From the NCBI GenBank assembly GCA_964630775.1, contig CAZVYY010000010.1, forward strand, positions 46,700 to 110,699: 64,000 nt of DNA, read 5' to 3'. The stretch is from Anaeroglomus sp964630775 (GTDB lineage Bacteria; Planctomycetota; Phycisphaerae; Sedimentisphaerales; Anaerohalosphaeraceae). The translations under genes and the position numbers were made by a program. The notes under the pieces were generated by a model that was given only the letters and a program-made list of their open reading frames with translations, ran no database searches and was not told the DNA's origin. Below are positions 42,150 through 49,018 of the stretch, in pieces; the first letter of the stretch is position 1, and every line of letters begins with the position of its first letter.

Positions 42150-43321
42150 GTGAATCACCAAAATCATCCGGCCTTGGATTTTTTGAACGTTACCTGACGC
42201 TGTGGGTCGTTCTGTGTATCGCAGGCGGCATTGTACTGGGCAAGCTGGCCCCGAATTTCGCTCGCTCACTGGATGGGATGTCGATTGATGTCGGCGGCGC
42301 CCCCGTCGTCTCCATCCCCATTGCGGTCTGCCTGTTCTTCATGATGTACCCGATTATGGTCAAAATCGATTTCGCCGAAGTCCTGCAGGCCGGCAAAAGC
42401 ATCAAACCCGTCGGCCTGACGCTGTTTGTCAACTGGGCTATCAAGCCCTTCACGATGTACTTCATCGCCCTGTTCTTTCTCGGCACTGTCTTTTACGGCC
42501 TCATCGGCCCCGACGCCACCGACATCGTCAAGATGCCCTTCGGCCTGGACCTGCCCGTCGGCGCCGCCTACGGCGTCGGTACTGTTATTGAATCCAGCGG
42601 CGTCAAAATGCTGCAAGTCCCTCTGTGGCGCAGCTATCTGGCCGGCTGCATCCTGCTGGGCATCGCCCCCTGCACGGCCATGGTGCTGGTCTGGGGCTAT
42701 CTGGCCAAAGGCAACGACGGCCATACCCTGGTCATGGTCGCCATCAACTCCCTGACCATGCTGTTCCTGTACGGCCCGCTGAGCGGATTTCTTCTGGGCG
42801 TCGGGCGGCTGCCCGTCCCGTGGCAGGCACTGGTGCTGTCCATCGCCATCTATGTCGCCCTGCCGCTGGCCGCCGGCTTTATCTCACGCAAATGGATCAT
42901 CGCCCATAAAGGCCTTGACTGGTTCCAGAGCCGATTCCTGCATATCCTGACGCCCATCACCATCGTCGCACTGCTGATTACACTGGTGCTGCTGTTTTCC
43001 TTCAAAGGCGAGGTCATCCTGAGCAATCCGCTGACGATTCTGTGGATCGCCATCCCACTGTTCATCCAGACCTGCCTGATCTTCGGGCTGGGCTACTGGC
43101 TGTCGAAGGTTTTGAAATTGCCGTATGAAGATGCGGCCCCCTCGGCCATGATCGGGGCATCCAACCACTTCGAAGTCGCCATCGCAACGGCCGTCATGCT
43201 GTTCGGCCTGTCCTCCGGCGCCGCGCTGGCCACCGTCGTCGGCGTCCTCATCGAAGTCCCCGTCATGCTCATGCTCGTCAAAACCTGCCAAAACACAAAA
43301 TCCTGGTTCGCAAAAGCGTGA
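42146..43321 (+). CDS. acr3: Arsenite efflux permease Acr3
   Basis: A 391-residue ten-helix transporter of the BART superfamily that exports arsenite. Typical Acr3 features are MMYPIMVKIDFAEV, the conserved Cys in LGIAPCTAMVLVWGYLAKG, and SAMIGASNHFEVAIATAV. It overlaps the truncated arsC by 4 nt and ends the operon. Confidence 0.93.
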   Translation: MSESPKSSGLGFFERYLTLWVVLCIAGGIVLGKLAPNFARSLDGMSIDVGGAPVVSIPIAVCLFFMMYPIMVKIDFAEVLQAGKSIKPVGLTLFVNWAIKPFTMYFIALFFLGTVFYGLIGPDATDIVKMPFGLDLPVGAAYGVGTVIESSGVKMLQVPLWRSYLAGCILLGIAPCTAMVLVWGYLAKGNDGHTLVMVAINSLTMLFLYGPLSGFLLGVGRLPVPWQALVLSIAIYVALPLAAGFISRKWIIAHKGLDWFQSRFLHILTPITIVALLITLVLLFSFKGEVILSNPLTILWIAIPLFIQTCLIFGLGYWLSKVLKLPYEDAAPSAMIGASNHFEVAIATAVMLFGLSSGAALATVVGVLIEVPVMLMLVKTCQNTKSWFAKA

Positions 43322-43340
43322 CAAACAACATTCCGGCCCA

Positions 43341-43425
43341 AAAGGCCAGCCTATAACAGCCCAGGGCAACGCCCTGGGTCTCCGGCCCTCTCCAGAGCAG
43401 TCGCCCTGAAGGGGCAATATAATCT
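43341..43425. repeat. GC-rich palindrome cluster
   Basis: GGCCCAAAAGGCC (about 43336-43348) is followed by the hairpin CCCAGGGC AAC GCCCTGGG (43360-43378) and GCCCTGAAGGGGC (43403-43415). This layout is a common extragenic palindrome type in planctomycete and related genomes. It resembles the cluster at 62646-62730. Confidence 0.6.
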
Positions 43426-43686
43426 GAACGTTGCTATTCAAAGCGTGTTTAAACGCACCGCTTGAATAACCAAAACCAGATATATCTCACAATCTCTGTC
43501 CTGTATGGCAATACGAAAATCTCCGCTTAATGTGTTTTTGACAATGTAGAAAAATACCCCCGTACGAGTCCCTGCGGCATGAGTCCGGACCGTGTCCGGC
43601 TAAACAATCTTCGTGCTTGAGGTCAACGTGGCTGAAGCATCTTGCTTCAGTATAACTCACCCTCCGCCCCCGGCGGAATCCATATG
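43426..43686. other. Intergenic region, no gene seen
   Basis: No supported frame. A short inverted repeat TTCAAAGCG-N10-CGCTTGAA lies around 43437-43468. Otherwise unremarkable until the heptanucleotide array. Confidence 0.4.
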
Positions 43687-43721
43687 TTTTCCTTTTGCCC
43701 TTTACCTTTTGACTTTTTTAT
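43687..43721 (+). repeat. Degenerate heptanucleotide repeat array (T/C-rich)
   Basis: Five units: TTTTCCT, TTTGCCC, TTTACCT, TTTGACT, TTTTTAT. Close in type to the array between selD and tRNA-Sec. Confidence 0.55.
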
Positions 43722-43737
43722 CAAACGAAGTCAAAAT

Positions 43738-44211
43738 TTATCGTGTCGCTGACAGCACCGGCGACTTCTGAGCCATGCGCGTGAGCTGGCCCTGATGAAG
43801 CTGGTTATTCTTTTCAATCAGGCTTGCGATGATGTTCATCTGCGACATCAGCAGTTCGATCAGGTCGGCATTGGCCTCGGCCGTATCCAGACTGTATCCG
43901 GGCAGCACAAGGAACATATATCCGCAATGCGAGCGTTCGGTACAAAGCTGCCCGGCCGCCACGACCGCCCCATCCACCCCAAGAATGGCCGGCTCAAACC
44001 CATCATCAACCTGGGCCGTCAGCCGACTGATCTGCTCCATATCTTCCAGCACATCGTACAGCTTGTCTTTGTCGCCTGCCCGTACGGTCTTTAGGCCGTC
44101 CATCAGCACCCAGAACGGCCCAAAACCAACCTCGTCCGAAACCGCTGTCCGACCAATCTGGTCAATCAATATCTGTGACGATGAGAATAATGCCTGATAA
44201 ATACTGTCCAT
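43738..44211 (-). CDS. Hypothetical protein next to an anti-sigma/STAS pair
   Basis: A 157-residue soluble protein, not recognised. Sequence features suggest a small sensor fold: FGPFWVLMDGLKTVRAGDKD, DDGFEPAILGVDGAVVAAGQ and RSHCGYMFLVLPGYSLDTAE, followed by a C-terminal helix. ATG 44211 has AGGCAG upstream; ATG 44241 is an alternative. It lies downstream of the RsbW-like and STAS genes on the same strand and may supply the signal for that switch. Confidence 0.6.
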   Translation of the reverse strand: MDSIYQALFSSSQILIDQIGRTAVSDEVGFGPFWVLMDGLKTVRAGDKDKLYDVLEDMEQISRLTAQVDDGFEPAILGVDGAVVAAGQLCTERSHCGYMFLVLPGYSLDTAEANADLIELLMSQMNIIASLIEKNNQLHQGQLTRMAQKSPVLSATR

Positions 44212-44362
44212 AATATTCTGCCTATAAAAATTAAGATTCATGTTCCGGCAGAATCATCGGACAAAAAGATGGGCAACTTAGGCAAAATTAACGATTATAA
44301 CGAATTTATGCAAAAAATTGAGATGGCTGGATGGGCAGGTAAAGGTTATCGGACAAAAACAC

Positions 44363-44800
44363 CTACTGAATAGCGGGCAGCCCCTTGCCGCGGTATTTGA
44401 CCAGATGGACGCAATTGCCCATGGTGTTGTATTCGATGATATCCATATAGGCCCGGATCAGCAGTACGCCCCGGCCTTCGGTCTTATAGAGATTTTCACC
44501 CTGACGCGGATCGGGCAGGGCTTCCGGATCAAAACCGCATCCCTGGTCGGCGATGGAAATATCGAATTTTTCAGGGGTTATGAGCAATTCAACCGTGACA
44601 TTCTTGGATGGATCGGAATGGTTGCCGTGCCGGACGGCATTCATGAAAGCCTCTTCGAGGGCCAGATGGATCGCAAACAGGTCCTGCTCGCCAAAACCGC
44701 GTCCCTTGGCCGTATCGAGAATCTCCCTGCAAAGCTGGCCCACCGCAGCGGCCGTGCTGGGAATGACACATGATTTTGTATAGACAGTCTCTGACTGCAT
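44363..44800 (-). CDS. Anti-sigma regulatory factor, RsbW-type serine/threonine kinase
   Basis: A 145-residue GHKL ATPase. The N-box is ALEEAFMNAVRHGNHSDPSK, the G1 box IADQGCGFDP and the G2 box EGRGVLLIRAYMD. Such proteins bind a sigma factor or phosphorylate a STAS antagonist; the STAS gene lies just upstream (44945-45301). ATG 44800 is chosen over 44830 because the product then matches the family length. No sigma-B-type gene is in the window. Confidence 0.85.
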   Translation of the reverse strand: MQSETVYTKSCVIPSTAAAVGQLCREILDTAKGRGFGEQDLFAIHLALEEAFMNAVRHGNHSDPSKNVTVELLITPEKFDISIADQGCGFDPEALPDPRQGENLYKTEGRGVLLIRAYMDIIEYNTMGNCVHLVKYRGKGLPAIQ

Positions 44801-44944
44801 CCTTTGACGACACCTTTCATCGGATGGCAACCTCGATACGCTGGACTGCCCGGAACCTGTCCGGATGACCCCGTTGCGGCCTTTGCCGGTTTAGCCGGAT
44901 ATACCCAATCCGACAGGCAAAACCGCAGTGGAGGGGGATTTTTT

Positions 44945-45301
44945 TTAAAAACCTTCCAGCGCCTGTTGCCTGTCCTGATAGAGTTCGAATACCTTATCGA
45001 GCCGGGTAATCTTGAATATCTCAAGAATCTTCGGATCGATACAACAGAGCCTTAGCCGGCCCTCCGACTGCAAGACTTTTCGGTTAATTCGGATTAACAA
45101 GCCCAGCACCGAGCTGGTCAAAAACTGCACATTTGAAAAATCTATCAGCAAACGGATACCGTTGGTCTGTTCAATAAGGGGCATAAATGTCTTTTCCAGC
45201 GCCTGGATCTGGTCTTCGTCCAGAATTTTCGCATCTGTCGGGACCGCCACGGCGACGCTGTCGATATATTCAATGCTCAGATTTGGATTCGATTGATCCA
45301 T
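44945..45301 (-). CDS. STAS-domain anti-anti-sigma factor
   Basis: A 118-residue RsbV/SpoIIAA-like protein. The phospho-site region is IRLLIDFSNVQFLTSSVLGL, with Ser in LTSS. ATG 45301 (MDQSNPNLS) has GAGGAGAC upstream; the longer frame from 45373 has none. It probably releases the target of the RsbW-like kinase when unphosphorylated. Confidence 0.85.
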   Translation of the reverse strand: MDQSNPNLSIEYIDSVAVAVPTDAKILDEDQIQALEKTFMPLIEQTNGIRLLIDFSNVQFLTSSVLGLLIRINRKVLQSEGRLRLCCIDPKILEIFKITRLDKVFELYQDRQQALEGF

Positions 45302-45625
45302 TATGAGTCTCCTCGTCAAAATTATCCGGAAATCGTAAATTAATCCCCTTAACCTGTCAAGCTTTAAAGCCATAAAAAAGAAAACCTGTTTTATCCAGTT
45401 GAAATTAGGGGTATTGTAGAGTTACATAGTCCAATAAAAGAAAATTTTATTTTTCGACAAAATTTCTCTTGCTACTCTTGAACTTTTTATTGATAATTAC
45501 ACTATACAGAGGCAGGTATATTAGAAATAGGTGATTAGTCCACTCACATATAAAGACTTGCTGTCGTCCGATAATAAATCGGTAAACAAAAAACTTAACA
45601 TAACTAATATTCAGGAGGTCTGAAT
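45302..45625. other. A/T-rich intergenic region with divergent promoters
   Basis: 324 nt without a gene, between the - strand STAS gene and the + strand Rrf2 gene. Contains A/T-rich stretches suited to promoters, but no consensus pair stands out; CAGGAGG precedes the Rrf2 start. Confidence 0.4.
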
Positions 45626-46030
45626 ATGAAAATCAGCAGATCAACGGGGTATGCTCTTGTAGCAGTCGGTTACATCGCCATGAACTATAAAGAAGGCGCG
45701 GTTCTGGCAGCTCGTATATCCAAAGAATACAACATTCCGCTGGAATATCTCTTGAAGATTCTTCAGCAGCTCGTTCGTGCCAACGTGCTCCGCAGCAAAC
45801 GCGGACCTCGCGGCGGCTTTTTCCTGGCTCGCCCGGCCGAAAGCATTACCCTGCTGGAAATCATCGAAGCCGTGGACGGCCCGCTTCACAGCCATCTGCA
45901 CCTGGCCGAGCAGACCAACAATGCTCCGTTCAGCCAGAAGATGGAAGACGTCTGCCGCAAGGCGACCGATGAAGTCCGCGTCATTTATGAAAAAGCCCGC
46001 CTGAGCAAGATGCTGGGTTGGGAAGCCTAA
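45626..46030 (+). CDS. Rrf2 family transcriptional regulator
   Basis: A 134-residue winged-helix regulator. The N-terminus MKISRSTGYALVAVGYIAMN and the wing region VLRSKRGPRGGFFLARPAES, then ITLLEIIEAVDGPL, are diagnostic. The three Fe-S cysteines of IscR/NsrR are missing: only one Cys (DVCRKAT) remains, so it is unlikely to carry a standard cluster. CAGGAGG lies upstream. The MazG-like gene follows after 18 nt. Confidence 0.9.
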   Translation: MKISRSTGYALVAVGYIAMNYKEGAVLAARISKEYNIPLEYLLKILQQLVRANVLRSKRGPRGGFFLARPAESITLLEIIEAVDGPLHSHLHLAEQTNNAPFSQKMEDVCRKATDEVRVIYEKARLSKMLGWEA

Positions 46031-46048
46031 ACCGGAGCCGCTGGTTTC

Positions 46049-46315
46049 GTGGAATTAAAGGCTTTTCAGCAGCTTATTCAGGATAAGTATGGCCGCCGCG
46101 ACCGCGAGCGCGGGACGCCGGCGACCTTTATGTGGTTTGTCGAGGAAGTCGGCGAACTGGCGACGGCGTTGGCCGGTGATGACCAGAAGAACAAGGAAGA
46201 AGAGTTTGCCGATGTCCTGGCGTGGCTGTGTACGCTGGCCAATATCAACGGTGTTGACCTCGATAAGGCCATAACGGACAAGTACATCACAAAGCCAATC
46301 GAAGGATTCAAATAA
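46049..46315 (+). CDS. MazG-like nucleotide pyrophosphohydrolase
   Basis: An 88-residue all-alpha NTP pyrophosphatase. The metal-binding pattern is FVEEVGELATAL (EExxE) and EEFADVLAWLCTLANINGVD (ExxxD). GTG 46049 starts it, 18 nt after the Rrf2 regulator. It likely removes non-canonical nucleotides. A terminator follows. Confidence 0.87.
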   Translation: MELKAFQQLIQDKYGRRDRERGTPATFMWFVEEVGELATALAGDDQKNKEEEFADVLAWLCTLANINGVDLDKAITDKYITKPIEGFK

Positions 46316-46326
46316 TCAATACCCAG

Positions 46327-46360
46327 CAGGCGGGCCTCAAAAACCCGCCTGTTTTATTTT
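46327..46360 (+). terminator. Rho-independent terminator
   Basis: CAGGCGGG (46327-46334) with CCCGCCTG (46344-46351), then TTTTATTTT. Ends the Rrf2-MazG transcript. Confidence 0.88.
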
Positions 46361-46573
46361 GCGAATCATACGGGGAGGGAGGGGACCGTTTTCAATGATT
46401 GATTTAGGCGAGAATCTGTTATTATAGATAGCATGAAAGAAGATTGGCTCAATCCGAGACATAACGATTATCCTTTCTGACAGAGCACTCTTGTCATGGA
46501 TAGAATCCTCTGAGAGATGAGATTGAGGCACAAAGACAAGCAATGATAATCCGTCATTTCAAGGAGTCGGCCC

Positions 46574-46840
46574 GTGCGGGATTTGAAAGATAAACGATGG
46601 ATTTACCTGAAGGGGTTTTTGTTTCTGGTGATGGGGCTGATGGCCTCGGCAATCCTGCTGATCGAGTGCCCGACGTGGAAGGCGGCGGGGATGCTGGCGC
46701 TGGCAATCTGGTGCTTTGCGCGATTTTATTATTTCGCGTTTTATGTCATCGAACACTACGTCGATGATGAATACAAATTCTCCGGCCTGTGGTCGTTTAT
46801 CATGTATCTGTGCCGGGGACGAAAAGCAAAGGGCAAATAA
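46574..46840 (+). CDS. Small hypothetical membrane protein (88 aa)
   Basis: Two hydrophobic segments (WIYLKGFLFLVMGLMASAIL and AAGMLALAIWCFARFYYFAF) and a basic tail GRKAKGK. GTG 46574 has AAGGAG 7 nt upstream. Not recognised. It lies 107 nt before the GH127 gene and may share its transcript. The gap 46361-46573 holds no other gene. Confidence 0.65.
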   Translation: MRDLKDKRWIYLKGFLFLVMGLMASAILLIECPTWKAAGMLALAIWCFARFYYFAFYVIEHYVDDEYKFSGLWSFIMYLCRGRKAKGK

Positions 46841-46946
46841 AGCATCCCGAACACCCTCGAATTCCATAGCCGACAATAATACTCTTGAAACCGTGGCCGA
46901 AATGACTGCGTCTCTAATACAGACCAACAGGCCGAAAGGATAGAAT

Positions 46947-48833
46947 ATGAAGCACATAGTCGCTGGAATCGTAACAGTTTGCCTGGCAGCAGCCCTGCAG
47001 GCGGCAAAACCGCTGGAGATGATGCCACAGGAACAAGTCCGCATCGGCGGGCATTTGGGCAGTCAGATGAACGCCTGCTATGAGCACTGGGTCAAGCGAA
47101 TCGACCCGCAGTACCTGGTCGAGCCGTTCAAGACCCAGACCCACACCAACGACTGGCAGACGGAATTCTGGGGCAAGTGGATGCTGGGGGCAGTGCCGGG
47201 GGCGCGGTATGCCGGCGACGAGGCGATGAAGGCCAGAATCGCCGCCTCGGTCAAAAGCCTGATAGCCGCCCAGAACCCGGACGGCTATATCGGCAATTAT
47301 ACCAAAGAAGCCCGCACCGGCGGCCCGTGGGATATCTGGGGACGCAAATACACGATGCTGGGTCTGATGCAATACTATGACATGTCCGGCGACCAGACCG
47401 CACTGAAGGCGGCGGTGCGTGTGGCCGACAACCTCATGACCGAAGTCGGCCCGGGCAAAAAGGATATTTTTCGCGTCGGGACCTATCACGGCATGGCCAG
47501 CACTTCGGTACTGGAGCCGATGGTGGTGCTGTATAACCGGACGCAGGATAAAAAGTATCTGGACTTTGCCAACTACATTATCTCCCAATGGAAAGAACCC
47601 GAGGGCGCGGATTTGATCGGCAAGGCCCTGGCGGGGATTCATGTCGGCGACCGCTTTGAGCATCCCAAAACCTGGTGGACATTCGAAAACGGCATGAAGG
47701 CCTACGAGATGATGTCGTGTTATCAGGGGCTGACCGAACTGTACCGCGTGGACCCGCAGCCCGACTATCTCAAGGCCTGCCGGATGACGGCGGAGGATAT
47801 CTTTGCGACGGAAATCAATGCGGCCGGCTCAGGGTCGGCCTGCGAATGCTGGTATCACGGCCGGGCACGCCAGCAGATACCTGCATATCACACGATGGAA
47901 ACCTGCGTGACAACGACGTGGATTAAATACTGCCAGACGATGCTGGCGCTGACCGGCGAGGCCAATTATGCCGACTGGCTGGAGCTGGCGGTGTATAACG
48001 CCCTGCTGGGCGCACTCAAGGCCGACGGCTCGTACTTCGCCAAATATACGCCGCTGGAAGGCGTGCGTTTTCAGGGCGAAGACCAGTGCGGAATGACCAT
48101 CAACTGCTGTGCCGCCAACGGGCCGCGCGGATTCGTGGCCGTGCCGGAGTCGATTATCATGCGAGGCGAGGACGCCTTGTATGTCAATCTCTATGCGGAA
48201 TCGACGGTCAAGACATCACTGCCCGGCAGCAATCGCACAATCACCCTGACCCAGAAGACCGCCTATCCGGAAACCGCAGCGGTGACGATTACTGTCGCAC
48301 CCGAGGCGGCGGCGGAATTCACGCTGAACCTGCGTATCCCCGGCTGGAGCAAAGAAACCGTCATCAAGATCAACGGCAAAGCTCTCAACGATATCACCCC
48401 CGGGACATTCAAGTCCGTCCGCCGCACCTGGAACGCCGGCGACACCATCGAGGCGGCCTTTGATTTCCGCGGACGGGTTCTGGCCGAAAACAACCACGTC
48501 GCCCTGATGCGCGGGCCGATTGTCTTTGCGCGGGATGTTCGGTTTAACGACGGCAATATCGACCGGGCCGGGGATTTCGTCGGCGTAGAGAATGGCTATA
48601 TCGCTCTGAAACCGGCGACAGGCAAACCGGATAGCGTGTGGATGGCCGTGGCAGTCGATATGGTGCAGGGCACCACCCACGAAGGCGAAGAAGGCAAAGC
48701 CCGTCCGATTGGGTTCTGTGATTATGCCTCGGCGGGCAATACCTGGGACTTGTCATCCTATTACCGGGTGTGGATCCGGCAGGTACTGAATGTAACCAAC
48801 TCGCCCTATCGCTCCTACAATGTCACTCCCTGA
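46947..48833 (+). CDS. Secreted glycoside hydrolase family 127 (beta-L-arabinofuranosidase-like)
   Basis: A 628-residue exported enzyme (signal peptide 1-19) of the former DUF1680 family. The catalytic zinc-Cys site of GH127 is complete: Glu and Cys in YHTMETCVTTT, and the double Cys in MTINCCAANGPRG, where the first is the nucleophile. An (alpha/alpha)6 barrel occupies about 20-420, followed by beta domains. It probably removes arabinofuranose or a similar sugar from plant or algal polysaccharide. ATG 46947 has GAAAGGA upstream. The 3' end is followed by a repeat copy and a terminator. Confidence 0.9.
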   Translation: MKHIVAGIVTVCLAAALQAAKPLEMMPQEQVRIGGHLGSQMNACYEHWVKRIDPQYLVEPFKTQTHTNDWQTEFWGKWMLGAVPGARYAGDEAMKARIAASVKSLIAAQNPDGYIGNYTKEARTGGPWDIWGRKYTMLGLMQYYDMSGDQTALKAAVRVADNLMTEVGPGKKDIFRVGTYHGMASTSVLEPMVVLYNRTQDKKYLDFANYIISQWKEPEGADLIGKALAGIHVGDRFEHPKTWWTFENGMKAYEMMSCYQGLTELYRVDPQPDYLKACRMTAEDIFATEINAAGSGSACECWYHGRARQQIPAYHTMETCVTTTWIKYCQTMLALTGEANYADWLELAVYNALLGALKADGSYFAKYTPLEGVRFQGEDQCGMTINCCAANGPRGFVAVPESIIMRGEDALYVNLYAESTVKTSLPGSNRTITLTQKTAYPETAAVTITVAPEAAAEFTLNLRIPGWSKETVIKINGKALNDITPGTFKSVRRTWNAGDTIEAAFDFRGRVLAENNHVALMRGPIVFARDVRFNDGNIDRAGDFVGVENGYIALKPATGKPDSVWMAVAVDMVQGTTHEGEEGKARPIGFCDYASAGNTWDLSSYYRVWIRQVLNVTNSPYRSYNVTP

Positions 48834-48871
48834 TTTTGCTGATTATCCCAATCCAAATATACGGATCGGGC

Positions 48872-48960
48872 TTGAAATTTTCCGTTTCGGCGCGGCTAAG
48901 TACAGTGGCATCAACCACGTGCTGCTTTTGCTTGCGGAATAATCATACCCGTTGGGTATA
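48872..48960. repeat. 89-bp interspersed repeat, copy 3 of 3
   Basis: TTGAAATTTTCCGTTTCGGC to CATACCCGTTGGGTATA, directly before a terminator. Same orientation as the copies at 36483 and 40029. Confidence 0.8.
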
Positions 48961-48961
48961 A

Positions 48962-49002
48962 AAAACGGATTCAACCCCATCTGCGGGCGTTGAATCCGTT
49001 TT
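48962..49002. terminator. Bidirectional rho-independent terminator
   Basis: A 14-bp perfect stem: AAAACGGATTCAAC (48962-48975) with GTTGAATCCGTTTT (48989-49002). It separates the convergent GH127 and oxidoreductase genes. Confidence 0.88.
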
Positions 49003-49018
49003 CGTATTAACTCAACGA

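Noticed and set aside
42147..42200. UGA at the end of the truncated arsC as a selenocysteine codon
   Set aside because: Reading through gives no ArsC-like sequence, the frame closes soon, and there is no hairpin with the 21-nt spacing. The gene is simply short.
36390..48961. Short peptides encoded on the + strand by the three 89-bp repeats
   Set aside because: Similar peptides arise only because the DNA is repeated; starts and lengths differ and changes are not biased to silent sites.
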